Shown: positions 1 through 13,512, numbered from the stretch's first letter. The stretch: 64,000 nucleotides of DNA from Chlamydoabsidia padenii (GCA_025330725.1 JAIWND010000003.1:310001-374000), one strand, 5' to 3'. Notes: generated from the sequence alone by a model not told the origin. Translations and numbers: made by a program.

Positions 1-2164
1 TTTCGTTACTATCAGTGCTGGCCCCTTCTTGTTGTAAAGCTCGTACTTGTCGTTCTAGTCGTCGGTTTGATAATTTGAGTTCGGCCACGCTGTTCTCCTT
101 GAGAGATTCTTCTAAGGATCCACCAAGATGATCATCATTGTCATCATCGTCATCCAAATCCATATTGTCGACATTGCTGCTTCGCGAAGCACCTTCGGTC
201 ACCCGCCTTCCAACTATTAAAAGAATTGATAATAATGATTAGATGAGTGGAATATGCATAATCTTCGGTTTTGTATCACTTACCACCCAATTGAAGATCT
301 TGAATATGATCTTCAAGAGCCATTATTCTTTCAGAGTCCCTGGTCTTGTCCACCTCGAGTAGATCCACTTTCTTGACCATTTGTTGAATTTCATATTCCA
401 TCCTGTTCTTTTCACGAACCAGTTCGTTGTTCTTGGTTTCCAGAGTAGCCACTTGATCTTTGTAAGAGTCCATCAATGCTCTGAAACCAAGGACATTGCG
501 GTATTCGTTTTCGATTTGCTGGTTGCGTTCCATCAGACTGTGGTTTTGTTCATCCAAGGCCTACACATCAAGTAAAGGATTATATTAGTAATTGTATGGC
601 TACTTTTTGTAAATGTGTTGTACTTGCCTTGATTTGTCGTTTCAATTCAGAGGTGTCTTCCAACTTTTTTCTGTATTTCTCGATCACATTTTCCGCCTTT
701 TGTAGTTTTTCAGCCGCATGTCGGGATTCATCCAGTTGATCTTTGAGTCGAGATGTCCGTTCGGCGTGTTCCTTTAGTTCTTCACCCTAGTCAAAAGATG
801 AGAATAAGAGTTAGTAAATGGTATGTTACTTACATATTATATGACTTACCTTCTGGGTCAGTTCCTCGATCATCATAGTTTGTTGCTCCAAAATCATCTC
901 GGCTTCTTGACGTCTGTCTTCGCTTTTTTGTCTACAAGTTGAATACATAAAACAAAAAAATATTACTACATTGATTAGGGACTCCTGATTCTACTTACAA
1001 ATCCTGTTTCAAATGTTCGATTTCGGTTCGCATGATGAAGTCGGTGCGACCTGTTTCATTGGCTTGAGTTACAGCTTTGTCCATTTCTTGTAATCGTAGT
1101 TGCAAGTCAGCCTTTTCGGTTTCAAGTTCATCCTAAATGATCGTCCGTTAGTTAGTTCATACTATGTTTTGCCCTAATCCATATACTCTTTTTTTTTTGT
1201 GTGTGTGTACCACACTACTACTTACATATCTATATCGCAATTGAGCATGATCTTCAATGAGTTTCCGATGTGTTGTTTCCAATTCTTCCTTTTCGAGCAC
1301 CATTCTTGAAGTGTCGTTTTGATTTCGATAGATCGCGTCACTATAATTCTAATAAGGTAAGTAATCAGACTATCACCAATGTATCATCTACTTACTCGTT
1401 AAGAGAGCTTCGTGGCGAATTGTGAACATAGGTACCAGAGGAGGAAGCCGAGCGAATACTATCGATCTGTATATATTAAAAGAAAAGCAAATGAGTATCA
1501 TACTTTTTTTTAATCTAATTTTTGATAAACAAGGATTTACCTGTTCAATACAATGCATGACCACACCTTGACTTTGTTGAGGAAGTTGTTGTAGACGTCG
1601 TACTGCCAAGGCATTATTTTCACTAGCCACAGTAATATAAAGCACCAATTGACATAACTTGAATAGTTCTTGTACATTGGCAAACTTGGCAATATCGGTG
1701 AGGTCGACTTGAGGTAACTTGTCAAACGGGATCCCAAGGACTTGTTCATAGTATCGTGATATCATGGTGATCAATCTTTTCAGATTACTGTGTTTTAGCA
1801 ACCACTGATCCCCAACATCAGCTGACGGGATAGGTTTAAACCAAGTAGAATCTCTATGTATATATATATATATATAAAGGGGGGGGGGCGAGAAAGGTCA
1901 TGTGAGATTGCTAAAGTAGTATGATGTTTATTTTTCGTACTTACATTTCAGATAGCACTTCAAGTAGTAATGCACCACTGCTGAGTTCAGTAATATCGTT
2001 ACAAGGGTGAGATATTGCTGGACATGCGTTGACCTAAGCACAAAGAAGTGTTAGCTAAAAAGTAGTATCTGCAATAGCTATAATAAGGTGACAGATCTTT
2101 TGTTTCATCTTACCCATTCTACATAGACAGCCGCTTGCACTTCTTGACTAAACGTGGTAAGCAT
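1..2164 (-). CDS. HOOK-family microtubule/dynein adaptor (3' part outside window)
   Basis: Multi-exon minus-strand gene. The start at 2164-2162 opens an exon reading MLTTFSQEVQAAVYVEW, which joins exons reading VNACPAISHPCNDITELSSG and then the HOOK-domain core (LKRLITMISRYYEQVLGIPF). Later exons encode long heptad-rich coiled coil, with an acidic Asp run near 120-165. HOOK proteins bind dynein light intermediate chain through this N-terminal domain, dimerise by coiled coil and link cargo such as early endosomes to dynein; that role is family knowledge. Nine or so short GT-AG introns are visible, and the gene runs off the left edge, so the cargo-binding C-terminus is not seen. The spacer to the upstream Nup155-like gene is only about 320 bp. 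Confidence 0.85.
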
Positions 2165-2484
2165 GTGATACCAGTAATTATTAATATGGTTTTTTTTCTT
2201 TTTTCAAAAAAGAAGAGAGAGGAAGAAAAAGCTTTTTTGATTTCAATTCTGCGTGTCTGTGTCTGTGAATTATATTCAAATCCCGCTCATCCGCCGAGAC
2301 AGCCAATTTGGAACTACCACCCACAAACAATGCACAATACACATAAGAGTTAAATAGACAACATATACAAACATTTATTTTATTGAGATACAGTTTATAA
2401 AAAGGTTTCATAGGTTTGAATCATTGTTAAGTTTAAAAAAAAAGGGGGGGGGAGAGGAGAGAATCAAGGGGCAGGCAACGATGT
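2165..2484. other. Spacer between Nup155-like and HOOK genes
   Basis: A 320-bp stretch with no convincing gene. On the minus strand it holds AATAAA-type poly(A) signals near 2374-2385 that would end the Nup155-like transcript, an A/G homopolymer junction near 2430-2450, and then the leader of the HOOK gene. The presence of a poly(A) signal supports the early stop of the Nup155-like gene as a real gene end. Confidence 0.5.
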
Positions 2485-5400
2485 TTATCTAATATTTCGA
2501 TCGCAAAAGGAGCCACAGTATTGCTTCAGTATATCCATTATCATGTCGGTATTATTAAATTTGCTAAAGTATTGTTCGATCAAAGCTTGTGTAAGATCAT
2601 TTGACATCATTCGGCCATCGGTTGTGGTGAGTAACTTCTTGAAGGTCATGGACTTGATTCGGTCGTGTGTTTCTGGTTTAAACCTTTATGAAAAGACAAA
2701 GAAGACGTTATACGTTAGCAACAGGTTAGAGTAATGGTTGATTTTCTTTTATGACTTACTTCTTCATGATATTAGCGAAATCAGAATCAAAAAGATATAC
2801 AAAAAAGGAAATCGCTTCGGCCAATAGCTTGACAAGGTCAAATAGTTCTTGGGTGGAGAGTTCTTCTGCAGAGTGAGGATCAACCTTCATCATTACCTTC
2901 CTATAAGCGTAATAATAGAAATGATTATTGGTTAGTTCATTATCCCTCCCCCTCTAATAATATGCTCCGTCCTTACAAATCCAAGTAGCTTTGTAGCTTT
3001 TGTAGTACTTGTTGGATGACCAGCAGATGTGATCGGTCGACGGTGCTTTGGTATTGAGGTTGTGCCGTCTTGTTGTTACTATAAAACGCAAGAATAAGTT
3101 TTTTGTTTGATTAGTCTACATCGTATTAATATATATACTGAGACAACTTACATTTCCTTTATGATGGGTTGAGTCCAGATGGGTTTAATCAGGCGGCCAA
3201 TATAGAGAGCGAGACCATCGTGTCGACTTGAGAATTGCGGTTTCAATGATGAAGGTTCCAAACCATATTTATCCAATAAATCAGATGCCCCTTTTGCTAC
3301 ACCAGTTGATGGAGTTGTGTTTGAGAATACTATAAAAAAGTGATAGTTAGTAAACAGACAGCACCTTTTTCTTTGTTCACTTACAGTCGATACCGTTAGC
3401 AATAGTCGGATCAGCTCGACCAATAAGACCAAAGCATAAGGAGCATGTTTGAATAGGGCCAAAATACTGGAAGAATTGTTGAAAGTCGGAAGGTCGTTGA
3501 TGGATTACAGATCCTGCATTAAACAAGAGACTTTGTAGCATATCAATAGGCCGTTGCTTCAAAAGTAGGGTCAAGCCAGTTGTTGTAAACACCAAGAATA
3601 ATCGTGCAGTACCAAGTGAAGTTGATGATACGAATTCATTGAGTTGGAATGGGAGCTTTGTGATTTCAGTTGTTGCAAGAATCTTTCCAGGAAGTGGCTG
3701 CCTGTTGTACATTTCGTGAAGTCCAGATCGTTTGCCCTAAGAATGGATAAAAGTCAAAGTATATGACATGAGTATGACTCCTCTTTTAGATTAGTACCCC
3801 TTTACCTTTCTAGCCAAATAGCCAATATCCGGGCAAGTAGAAGTCAGCACATCAATGTTATCACGTGAGTTGACCATCATAAATACATCATTGTTGTAAA
3901 AACATTTAGATATCGGGGACCACTGAGAAAATGGTGTCAGAGGAGCAATAGGCTGTTGTTGTTGTTGTTGTTGTTGCTGTTGTTGGGATGGTAGTTGTGT
4001 AGCTGGTATAGTGTTCATTGAAGAGTACGATGATAATGGTGGTGGTGTCCGTATATGTATGAGTTCAATTGCATTTGGTTCCACGTTGTGTTCAGGTGAA
4101 GATCCAGTTCTGTAGTGAGATAGGTAGAGTCTGCATCCGTTCGAGGTGATGGCCACAAATTGATAACTTTTAGATTCTGATGGTAACGTGGAGTGTATCG
4201 AGATAATTTTAAAATTGTCGCTACTGACTAGTGGAGAGTTTGGACACATAAGTCTTGTCTTTTCACCAATAGTAGAGTCGGTCGCAACAGTATTGAATCC
4301 ATGTCCATCATTTCCGAGATACGTTATCTGTCATTGGAGAGGGTCATATTAGTAAAGATAGTTACAGTATCCATCATATGCATATATATATATATATTTG
4401 AGCTTACCTTGATGGCAGATTTTTCTGTAAGTTGATATAAAATTTTACCATCTGCGCTAACCGCAATATTGACACATGGATCTAATCAATAAAAAAATAA
4501 AAAAAAAAGGATTCGTTAATCATACTCTGTTGTTGTTATCGGATAATTTCATTCATGTCCTTTTATCCATTACCATTTATACTCCTGAAGAAGATCCCTG
4601 TATTGTCGCTGTGGAAAGACAAGAAGCACCGGCTTGTAAACCAACCTTCGTCGCGCTGTAAAATGTAGATCGATTAATACAAGTAATTATTATATGGCGG
4701 AGCACTTTATTGTTTCTTACCTTGTATATTAGTTCCCATACACTGCCTGAGCCGGTCATAAAGATGCGTCCATTCTTGGTTCCTCGGATATTAGTCATCT
4801 GAACTTTGGCAGAGGTTGTTAGTCCAGTTTTATAAAAGGTGAGTGAGTCACCAGTTTGTTCATTAGGTTTGTACTTGAGTCCGGTCAGAGTGATATCTTC
4901 GGTACTGGCGATAACAAGAACGTGAGTGATTTCACTGTTGAATACATCAGGCTTTGGATTGACAATGGCGACACTGACAATATCATAAGTACTTTCGTAT
5001 ACCATGTACTTTTGTCTACGTTGGAAGAAAAAAAAAGGGGGGCGTAGTATTAGTATGGACGCACATAATGTTTCCCTCCTTCCTGTACTACCTACCTATC
5101 ATTGTAATCCCAAAAGTACAAATTGTTCTTTACGGCAAAGTAAGCAGAATTGAGTTCAGGAAAGAGGCCAGCCACGTTATCGTCAGGATTAACTATGTTT
5201 AAGAATCGAGTTAGTTTGAAGAATGCACCCAAGTATACAACAACAGTTAATATAGATTTACCTTGATTCAATAGTCCTTGATGTTCAGTAGACAAAGAGA
5301 ATGTTGTTTTTGATAAAATAGGTTGGACAGTATTTTCTTCAGCCGTTGTGTATTCGCAAGAAGAAGAAGCTAATTGTGAATTATATAAAACTGGTTAGTA

Positions 5401-5565
5401 AAACACACAATTTAGCAAAAAAAAAAAAAAACTTTTGTGATACTTACTTGCAAAAGTATCACCAATGTCGGGGAAGTCACGATCAAGCACAGCTACTTCA
5501 TCAATGGTTTTAGATGCGCTGTTCATGGCTTGTATAATCGTCTCTGGTGGATGATGGTTGATCAT
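2485..5565 (-). CDS. Nup155/Nup170-family nucleoporin, C-terminally short
   Basis: The start at 5565 gives MINHHPPETIIQAMNSAS. It is followed by a Nup155-type beta-propeller: NPDDNVAGLFPELNSAYFAV, LYFWDYNDR, the propeller strand with DEGWFTSRC, then DPCVNIAVSADGKILYQLTE. A polyglutamine tract of 11 lies at 3953-3986. The first part of the alpha-solenoid follows. The family is a scaffold subunit of the nuclear pore inner ring. The reading frame stops at 2485-2487 right after LKQYCGSFCDRNIR, giving roughly 790 residues against about 1,390 in human Nup155 and about 1,500 in yeast Nup170. The distal solenoid is therefore missing, and no continuation is visible in the 320 bp downstream. Identity is firm; whether the short form is the functional protein is open. 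Confidence 0.88.
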
Positions 5566-5913
5566 GGTCGCTTGTCAGATTGTATTTGTTATAAGTGCTG
5601 TTGGTGTCGAAAATCGAGGTGGTCAGAGTCGGATAAAGTGGAGGTGAATGTAAGCCAAGAAACAACTTGATCTTGGTAAAGATTTCTTGTGATTGTTAAA
5701 GAAGGATGTGGTGGGTTAACGCGTATCTTTTTACAAAGCGAAGAAAGAATTAAAAGCGGAAGAAAAGGAGCAGAAAAAAAAATCTGACCTTGGGGCTCGA
5801 AAAAAAAAAAAAAAAAAAAACGAACGTCACTTCAAACCTCAGAGCGGCGACTCAATAAATTGCTCTGACCTTTTTCTCTGTCTCTCTTTCCCTTTCCTCA
5901 TTCTCTACTGACA
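5566..5913. promoter_or_regulatory. Divergent promoter, Nup155-like / Vps16
   Basis: A 348-bp spacer between two divergently transcribed genes, so it should carry both promoters. It contains an A20-class run near 5800-5820, a GC-box-like GAGCGGCGAC at about 5841, and a CT-rich tract just before the Vps16 start. No clear TATA box was found. Confidence 0.5.
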
Positions 5914-6670
5914 ATGGCACCGAACCCAACTGCTGACTGGATTCAACTCAACGTAAGTATCATAATACTCGTATACATTATTTACATGCTGAATTAAAAT
6001 ATTAACATGTTCAATCCTTTTTCTCCCTCTTCTTCTGCACCCACTTAGGATCGTTTTTATAGGTAAAGAAGTAGCACCATCCTTCTTATAAGGAACTTGG
6101 CACGCTCACTCACTTTTATTTGTCATCTCTATTTATATTTTGGGTTAGGAAACAAGAAATATACTCACTCTCTTGGAACCAGTCTGATCTGTCCAAGTTT
6201 ATGATTGCTGCTGCTCCTTATAGTGGTCCTATTGGTAAGTCTTTAAAAGAAGTTTACCTGGTTTAAAGAAGCGACTCACACTGTTTTAAAACTACGCGTT
6301 TTCCTTTACTAGCAATGATACGAGACGACAAAAAGGTGCTATTACTTCAAAAACAACAGCCTATCAAACCGACGATATATATGTATACTGCTTCTGGAAA
6401 GCTGATTGATCAAATTCAGGTACAGCGAACTTGATAGGATGGAAACAATATAAGCTTATGCTTTCTTTTTGATGATGATGATGGGGAAAATATAGTGGGA
6501 TAAAGGTCGTATTGTTGCGCTAGGATGGTCTGATCAAGAACAATTGGTTGTTGTCACTGAAGACGGTACTGTCCGCTTATATCCACTACATGGTGATCAT
6601 TCTCAATTCACACTCGGCAAGGTAAAATGTTGATAACAAAGAAAAATAGAAAACTTAACAGCATAGACTT

Positions 6671-6716
<46 letters not shown>

Positions 6717-9367
6717 TTTTAATGATAATAGGATGCAAGCGATTATGGAATCATTGATTGTCAAGTATGGGGTGGTGGACTGGTGGCAATGACGGGAAAT
6801 TACCAATTGATCTCGGTAATCAGCTTTAATGAACCTCAACCGAAACAAATGGCGGAAACTGGATTAATAGAACCACCTCACAGCTGGGCGGTCATTCCTC
6901 CTCAATACACCCTTAGTCGACATGTGGAAGTACTTATTGCTACAGGAACAACTATTTTGGTGGTGGACAGTAAAGAATCTCAAGATCAGGTAACAAGAAC
7001 AAGACAAAAGTCGTATGATTGAACTTGAACTAATACTTCACTTTTGATGTATTTCTATAGTTTCTACCACAGGGTCCTTTTACAAAGATGACGGTGTCAC
7101 CAAATGGCAAATTTTTGGCTCTCTTTACTGCTGAAGGGAAGCTGTGGGTGGTATCGACTGACTTTGAAAAAAACCTCTCGGAATATGCAACAAAATCGAA
7201 AATTCCTCCTCAGCAACTTGTTTGGTAAGAGAGAAAAAAAAAGTGTTGTCTTGATGCCTCAATTACACTTGTGAGAAAGAAACTAATATGCTTCATTTTA
7301 GGTGTGGTACTGATTCTGTTGTTATGTACTGGGACAAGATCGTTCTGATGATTGGACCCTTTGGCGATTGGATCAAGTTCTCCTACGACGACCCTATCTT
7401 TTTGTCCTCCGAAATCGATGGTGTTCGAATCACAAGTAACGACAAGTGCGAATTATTACAAAAGGTGCCATGTATGTAACAAGTGTCAAAATGAGTAAAA
7501 GCGGGATCAAGGTATAATAATGTGGACAGTGACTCAAATCTTACTTTACTATAGCTGCGACCGAAGATATATTCAAGATTGGATCAACATCACCGGCTGC
7601 CATGTTATTTGACGCTCTTGATCATTACGAGGTAAACTTTTAAAATAGGAGGGAAAAGGACAAATGAATATATATTAACCATAATACTTTTTTTTTTTTT
7701 GTTTCTTTTATTAGAAACGGAGTCCCAAAGCAGATGAAAACATCCGGACTATTCGTGCAGAACTGGTGGAAGCTGTGGATTGCTGTATTGAAGCTGCTGG
7801 GTTTGAATTTCATCATTATTACCAAAGATCACTTTTGAAGGTAAATGAGAAAAAACAGGGGAGGCAAAGCAATTACAATAGGTATTAACAAGTTTTATAT
7901 CTAATATATAGGCTGCATCGTTTGGCAAGTGCTTTTTGGATCAATATAATGCGGACCGCTTTGTGGACATGGCTCAAGCTATACGGGTACTGAATGCTGT
8001 ACGATTCCATGACATTGGAATTCCTCTCACATATGCTCAGTAAGTCGATGTCAAGAGGTACATATCTCGAATACTAACATCTCTTTTCAAACTTTTAGAT
8101 ACATACGACTAACTCCTGAAATTTTGGTGGACAGACTTATCCAGCGACATCAGCATTTATTGGCCCTTCGTGTTGCAGAATACCTCAATTTGAAAACTGA
8201 CAAGATCTTAATCCATTGGGCTTGTGCAAAGGTAAGGGAACTTGAATAAATTGGTGTGCCAATTGATATTTACCTTTGATGATATACCTTAAATAGATAA
8301 AAGGTGCTTCTGAAGATGAAGACGCGACCTGTCGAACTATTGTGGAAAAACTAACAAAAAGCCCTGGATTATCATTCGCCGAAATTGCCAAAACTGCCTA
8401 TAACACAGGACAAACACGACTCGCCACCAAGGTAACCAACAAGACCATCAATATAGACTACGTTTACTTACTATCTCCTGTTATATAATAGCTACTTGAT
8501 TATGAACCTCGTGCTGCTGATCAGGTACCTCTACTCATCTCCATGCAAGAGGATGAAGCTGCCTTGATTAAGGCCATTGAAAGTGGTGATACGGACTTGG
8601 GTAAGTGAATACTCTTACTCTAATTGGCTGACGTTGTCTAATACCTTCTTTTTGGTGGGGGCGGATAGTTTATTTGGTTATCTTCCATTTGAAAAGAAAA
8701 CTCCATCTGGGTGAATTCTTCCGAATGATCAACAACAAACCACTGGCGTGTAGTCTTCTGGAGGTCTATTGCAAGGAGCAAGATCGGGAATTACTCAAAG
8801 ACTTTTACTACCAAGATGATCGAACGATTGAAAGCGCCAATGCTACTTTGTCTGAAGGTTTTGATCAGGATGTAAGTTCGATATAATCAAATAGTAGTGA
8901 CATGTTACTTATCATATATCATCTTTTTTAGGACATCACTGAACGAATTACAAAACTAAAGATGGCTGGAAAAGCATATCAAGATGATAAAGAATGTACC
9001 TTCGAAGCCAAGGTGGTGGACGAAGCTATTAAATTACTCCAACTACAAAGTCAACTCGAAAAGGATACTCATCAAGCATTCTCTGGGCTATCAGTCAGCG
9101 AAACTATATACAAGTGCACGGTTCTCGGTCAACATGGAAAGGCCACCAAAGTCAGAACTGATTTTAAAGTGACGGACAAAAGGTAAAAACTCAGGGGTAT
9201 AATATCATCACCATCTAATCGCTCTTTTTCTTTATATTTAGGTTTTGGTGGGTCAAACTCAGGGCGCTGGTTGAAGTTAGGGACTGGGAACAACTTGAAA
9301 AGCTGGCAAAGAGCAAGAAATCACCTATCGGATACGAGGTAATATATTGGTTGTTGTTTTGTTTTGG

Positions 9368-9410
<43 letters not shown>

Positions 9411-9788
9411 AAAGAAAGTACTATCATAACTTTATTCCTAACCCTCCTTTTTGATTTAAAACTATAGCCCTTTGTCGAGGAATGCATCAAAGCCAAGCAA
9501 TATCAAGAAGCATCAAAATATATCCTCAAATGCGATCCATCTAGTCGTCCAATGCTATTTGTCAAGATTGGTGCCTTTAAAGAAGCTGGTGAACAAGCTT
9601 TCTTGAACAAGGATATGGAAGGTTTACGGTAAGAAAGATAAAATGGGGGGGGATGGGAAAAGGGACTTGTCATGCGATCCTGTTAACTCACTCTCCTTTT
9701 ATTACTTAGGCAAGTCCGTGCCAAGTGTACAAATCACATTGTGGCCCAAGAATTGGATTCTCTGCTTGCTCAACTTCATGCAAAATGA
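5914..9788 (+). CDS. VPS16: Vps16, core subunit of HOPS/CORVET tethering complexes
   Basis: The start ACAATGGCACC gives [13 protein letters not shown], followed by about 18 short exons. The N-terminal half is a Vps16_N propeller (for example [44 protein letters not shown]). The C-terminal half is a helical Vps16_C region (for example [40 protein letters not shown]), ending [11 protein letters not shown]. The spliced length is about 840 residues, typical of the family. Vps16 binds Vps33 and scaffolds vacuole/endosome fusion tethers; this is family knowledge. Two introns carry extreme homopolymers (T run 6670-6715, A run 9367-9409). AATAAA lies at 9946. Confidence 0.95.
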
Positions 9789-10115
9789 ACGCCGGTCTCG
9801 TGGGATTGGTGATCTTTTTGGATCAACACCGTAAAATATTAAAACCCCGGCTCTTTTTTTTTTTATATAAGCTTTTTTTTCTCACTCCCTTTTTATTCCT
9901 TTCTTACTCTTTGATTCCACAATTCTCTTTGTCATATGTACATCAAATAAACCATACCACTCATGTCAACTTTTATATTTTTATTATTTCCCACCTACAT
10001 TCACCTTGTTATACTATTGTCACTATTATCATTAGTTTTACTCTCTATCCCTACAAACACTCAACTCCTTCCACTTGTATCACCTTGTACTTCTCAAATA
10101 CAGCGATTCTATGCA
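9789..10115. other. Spacer Vps16 / vezatin-like gene
   Basis: Holds the Vps16 3' UTR with AATAAA at 9946-9951, then a CT-rich leader of the next gene. An in-frame ATG at 9963 would prepend a hydrophobic stretch to the next protein, but it lies only 12 bp past the poly(A) signal, so 10116 is preferred. Confidence 0.5.
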
Positions 10116-12292
10116 ATGGTCTTCCCGGTAGTCTGCGGCTTTTTTAATCGGTGCCTCCTATGTTTGGAACTAGAGGGCCCTTCCTTCTACAAGAAATGCT
10201 CAACTCAACTGAAGGTAAGACTGATCAACTAAAACAAGAAAAGCGTCCCGGAGATTGAACTCCTTTGGAACCAAACCACTAACACTATGAAGCAACTTTT
10301 TTTTTTATATATATCTTTAGATCCTCCTCAGCTCAGCTCTACCGGAAAACGAAGAAACAGGATTTGAAGAGCAATTCAAATACTTGATTGTCACCTCTTC
10401 CGTTTTGAACGATATCTCTGTACAGCAGCCACCTGACCCCACTTCCAACACAAGCACCGTGTCAAATAACTCTGCAACAACAGCAACAACGCCATCCAGT
10501 AGTAGCAATAGTGGTCTAGAATTGCGGCACACTCAGCTAACAATCTACTATGTGATGATATACCTATTATCAGCCTCGGCCATGGTCTCTGCTGTCCATT
10601 TTATTGGTGCACTCTGCTTCCATTGGTCTCATCCTTCCTTTGTATCGCTTTTCATTGTTCAAGCGGGAATCCTTGGTGGTATATTCATGGTCTATCGGAA
10701 ATTGGTAAGAACAGGGCACATACTATGAAATATTTGAACTAATCATTCGGAAAAAAATTATTATAGAGGTATATCAGGATACGTGGAATCTATGGGCTCT
10801 TGCTTCAACACTTGCAACAAATTCTCCATGTGATCAGTATCAGCGATCAATTGATGGATCAATTGGTGGACAAGGTGCGCGAAGTTGAAACGGTATCACA
10901 AGGCTATATATTGGCTCCAGTAAACTCGGTGCTCGAACAACCAAGATTCTACCAATCTTCACAAACGCATGCCATGCAATTAGCAGCTCGGCGGGTTCTC
11001 GCTCCATATATGAAATCTGTCCATACTCTACTCCGACAAACCATGCCACTCACTCGCACTATCAACTTATCAGCACTGCGTGGTATGTATAACGTTAAAT
11101 CAACCTCCTCTATCTCTCTTGATACCAGCTATGATGACTCTGTGGCCTATATTCATAGTCATGAACGATTGGATTGCTTGGTCTATATGATTCGGTCAAA
11201 TCGGCGGGAATGGTTCATGCGTCTATTGGCTTTGGAAATGATGACTCTTGGACACGATTCTGCTCGCAAGGATTATGAAGCACTACTGGGTGTGGTGAAT
11301 GAAATGTTGATTGTCATGGAGCAACAAACAAAGTCTGTCCTCGACAAGATGACTGATGTTTTGAATTCTGATCTTTGTAAGTGTGGCAATGGTTGGTGAA
11401 AATATCAATCTAACTCATTTACGTTTATATATATATATATATATGACTATTAGATGATGGGGTGGGAAACACTATGGATGACCAAGGTACTGACCATCGT
11501 TCGCGGACACTATTGAACAAATTGGCTTCTCTTGACAAGCACGTACGGAATCTTCAAACCAAGATAGCTTTATGCCGTCATGATACTAAAGGTATGTATC
11601 ATATTACTAACTAAACTCTTTCTCCATCCATTAACTCACTTTGTTGTTATATCACTACTTCAGGAAACGAAACTTCTTACAACAGAATCAACGACAGATT
11701 TGGGACTATGGATCAGGACATTACTTATATACTGGCGCAATGGGAAGAAAGCAAATCATGCTTAAACGATATGACCAACAACGAAAATCGGAAATCTACA
11801 CCTGGATCGACACTTCCCTCGCCTCCCTCTTCACCAGGTAGCACTATCAGAAAAAGGGCTTTTTTTCGTCGATCTTACACCGACGCCAACAATACATCTT
11901 CTTTAAAAATGCCACCAACACATCTATCTTTGGCTTCATCAACGATGCATTTACCATGCGATGCAACATCATCATTGTCATCGGTTACGTTAAAATCAAT
12001 ACCATCTTCATTCACACCACCTTCCCCAAAAACTTTTCAACCACAACTACTTACTACAGCAACAGACAAAGGATTATCATCACCAAAGCATTTAACACAG
12101 TATGATAAAGAAATTCCGGCAGAATCGAACACATTATCTCATCACAATTATACCTCGGCGTCTCTTTTTGGAAACAGGCACGTCTACAGGTCACAAGCAC
12201 AACAGGTGAGAAAGATAACATGAAAAAGACAATTGCGATGTTTGTTAATCATCGTTTTTTTTTTTTTTTTTTTTTAATTCCAGAAACCCTGA
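10116..12292 (+). CDS. Vezatin/Inp2-like peroxisomal myosin-receptor candidate
   Basis: Six exons, about 590 residues. After a short N-terminus (MVFPVVCGFFNRCLLCLELE) come a Ser/Thr/Asn-rich linker and two adjacent membrane segments (about IYYVMIYLLSASAMVSAVHF and FVSLFIVQAGILGGIFMVYR). Then comes a helical region with ILHVISISDQLMDQLVDKVR and RLDCLVYMIRSNRREWFMRL, and a Ser/Pro-rich tail. This layout fits the vezatin domain, which in yeast Inp2 tethers peroxisomes to class V myosin for inheritance. The last intron (12207-12282) joins to a tiny terminal exon encoding KP-stop; without it the frame would end at 12223. AATAAA lies at 12432. The assignment is from overall pattern, not a strict motif. 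Confidence 0.65.
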
Positions 12293-12531
12293 TATCTCTG
12301 CATAAATGACTCTCTCAAGCGCATCTTGTCCCTCTATACCAACATCATCAACATTGTCTTGCCTCAGTTTGGAATTAAACGATAGAATAGAATAGAATAG
12401 CCACATGTCATTATCTTGTGTTTGTATCATCAATAAACGTTTTAATACCCATTAATAAAATTAAAAAAAACCTCCATATCCGACCTGATTTTAATTTCCT
12501 TAAACTTTCTTCGGCTGATTCCCCCCCCCTC

Positions 12532-13256
12532 ATGACCTTCCATCACTCTAATAGAATTCAAAACATAGCCTTCTTGTCACTCGGTATTATCAATGCTATT
12601 GTTTATATCTTGGTTTTTGCAGCATCCATAATCAAAGCCATCGACGGAAAGTTAGGGGAAATCATACAAGCCATTTACTGTTGGTAAGTATGAGGTTCCA
12701 GACTTGGTAGTTGCTAACTTTATATTCTAGCCTGTTTAGCATCTTCCTCGTTTTTAATGAACTGAGGACATTCGGTATGATAGACAATTACTTTGGTTTC
12801 CTTAATGTGTATCATGGAAAAGGGCTGATGATGTTATTGTAAGCAATAAGGGGCTGTCTTTTTTTTTTTTTTTTTTTTTTGACTTATGCATATAACTTTA
12901 CTAGTCTTGGATGTCTTGTGATGTGTGAAAACGCTTTTAATATTATAGTATCCATATTCGGCTTCACTTTAGGCCTCGGCTATGTCATTTTATCATTTAT
13001 ACCATGCGTCCCTTTTCCCAAAGATTTATGTTTTTATTTCCATCAAGCCTGGAACTCTGGTACATTGGATTACAACGCTCATCATCATCACCTCGGTACC
13101 AATGTCAAGTCTAATACTGAAGTAAATGTGAATCCGACGTCTCTTTTTGTACCTGAATATAATTATTATCATCATCACCATGCTCTTCCACTCCCCCATC
13201 TACCAAAACAAGCTGTCCACCCTTCAATTCAAAACATGATCACCATAAACTATTAA
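12532..13256 (+). CDS. COPI-associated / Tvp15-like four-helix Golgi membrane protein
   Basis: Three exons, about 204 residues. The start at 12532 gives MTFHHSNRIQNIAFLSLGII. Four hydrophobic segments are seen, with the family-typical central stretch FGFLNVYHGKGLMMLLLGCL linking helices two and three. The tail is hydrophilic and His-rich (NAHHHHLG, YNYYHHHHA). COPI-associated proteins such as Tvp15 reside in late Golgi membranes with the Tvp23/Tvp18 group; this is family knowledge. The second intron carries a T20 tract. Good match in topology and length, modest in sequence. Confidence 0.6.
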
Positions 13257-13512
13257 GATGGACGAATAAGGAAATTTCATGCATATCAAAACCCCGTCAA
13301 TTTTGGGCACCGACGGTCGTATTAAAAGATAATAGATATCATATTATACCATAAACTACTCTTTTGTCTTGCATTGACTCAATTAGCTGATGCATAGAGT
13401 GCACTTAATTAGCTATATGCAACTGTTAAAATAAAAAATAAAAGACAATCCATTTGTCTGTCAAAATAAAATTAAAAACTCCGCTGACAGGCGACAAAAA
13501 GTCCAAAGGTAA

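Noticed and set aside
10245..10300. tRNA-like stretch on the minus strand in the first intron of the vezatin-like gene (A-box-like TAGTGTTAGTGG, T-arm-like GGAGTTCAATCTCC, then CTTTT)
   Set aside because: The anticodon arm is missing, the T loop is one base short and the acceptor strands do not pair; too weak to call even a relic.
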